Source of the DNA: Xylanimonas protaetiae
GTDB taxonomy: Bacteria; Actinomycetota; Actinomycetes; Actinomycetales; Cellulomonadaceae
Assembly: GCF_004135385.1 (NCBI RefSeq)
Contig: NZ_CP035493.1
Coordinates: 930,001-994,000 of the forward strand
Reading direction: 5' to 3'
Length of the DNA stretch: 64,000 bases
This document shows positions 63,967-64,000 of this stretch, piece by piece (within the stretch, counting starts at the first letter, position 1; every line of letters begins with the position of its first letter). The translations under genes and the position numbers were made by a program. The notes under the pieces were generated by a model that was not told the DNA's origin, did not search any database, and saw only the letters and a program-made list of their open reading frames with translations.

Positions 63967-64000
63967 CGGACCTCCTCGGCGAGGCGGAGCTGGCGGATGT
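63963..64000 (-). CDS. C-terminal end of an upstream gene, probably the MalF-type permease
   Basis: Only the last 12 codons are visible (IRQLRLAEEVR, stop). The overlap with the MalG-type gene and the usual gene order suggest the partner permease. Confidence 0.6.
   Translation of the reverse strand, partial: IRQLRLAEEVR

Overview
The window is very GC-rich chromosomal DNA (roughly three quarters G+C by eye) of an actinobacterium. Gene content points to the Micrococcales, near Cellulomonas, Isoptericola or Cellulosimicrobium: a fused MrpA-MrpB antiporter subunit, an Ada-AlkA fusion, a CopD-CtaG fusion, an actinobacterial Dcd, and many leaderless genes. The genus is an inference. I see no prophage, transposase, CRISPR array or plasmid functions.

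1-11,200: alkylation repair (Ada-AlkA fusion plus Ogt, overlapping by 4 bp); a seven-subunit Mrp cation/proton antiporter encoded by six genes on the minus strand, downstream of an unknown gene; dcd; and tRNA-Gly(CCC) followed by a strong hairpin and a 25-bp minisatellite. 11,200-16,500: a pirin; a 1-kb gene-free stretch with a large inverted repeat and a cluster of DnaA-box-like 9-mers; a paralogue of the unknown gene before mrpA; a DinB-fold protein divergent from a TetR regulator; and an AraC regulator preceded by a 29-codon ORF. 16,779-20,652: a large MalT-like LuxR regulator flanked by two paralogous AraC regulators that converge on it.

20,856-29,850: general PTS (HPr, enzyme I and a glucose-type EIIA), a TIM-barrel isomerase-like protein, a HAD phosphatase, a frameshifted RelE-like toxin remnant, and pyruvate phosphate dikinase (PPDK) with its bifunctional regulator. 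PPDK is split into two overlapping reading frames exactly between its domains. 29,847-37,932: a thioredoxin/NHL protein, an OafA-type acyltransferase with an SGNH domain, a VapBC pair with a clear operator, an aldo/keto reductase, a trypsin-fold protein without a signal peptide, and two small paralogous proteins.

37,968-45,007: an efflux locus (YhgE/Pip, an MMPL protein carrying what looks like a decayed ABC ATPase domain, and a divergent TetR with a double operator) and an AAA/DUF4143 ATPase. 45,129-52,437: CopD-CtaG, a branched-chain 2-oxoacid dehydrogenase operon (E1 alpha, E1 beta, E2) with repeated operator half-sites, and a HisC-like aminotransferase. 52,452-57,408: a holin-4-like membrane protein, a frameshifted alpha/beta hydrolase with a small WXG-like partner, purB and ltrA. 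57,409-60,020: a lower-GC three-gene SipW-type secretion cassette next to tRNA-Arg(ACG) and tRNA-Ser(GCT). 60,458-64,000: an EamA exporter, Ppx/GppA, a DUF805 protein and two sugar ABC permeases (one cut by the window edge).

Two threads run through the region. At least 21 genes have a TANNNT-like -10 hexamer ending exactly 6 or 7 nt before the start codon, consistent with widespread leaderless transcription. Three genes (ppdK, the hydrolase, the relE remnant) differ from a full-length frame by exactly one base, so read-level checking is needed before calling them split or dead.
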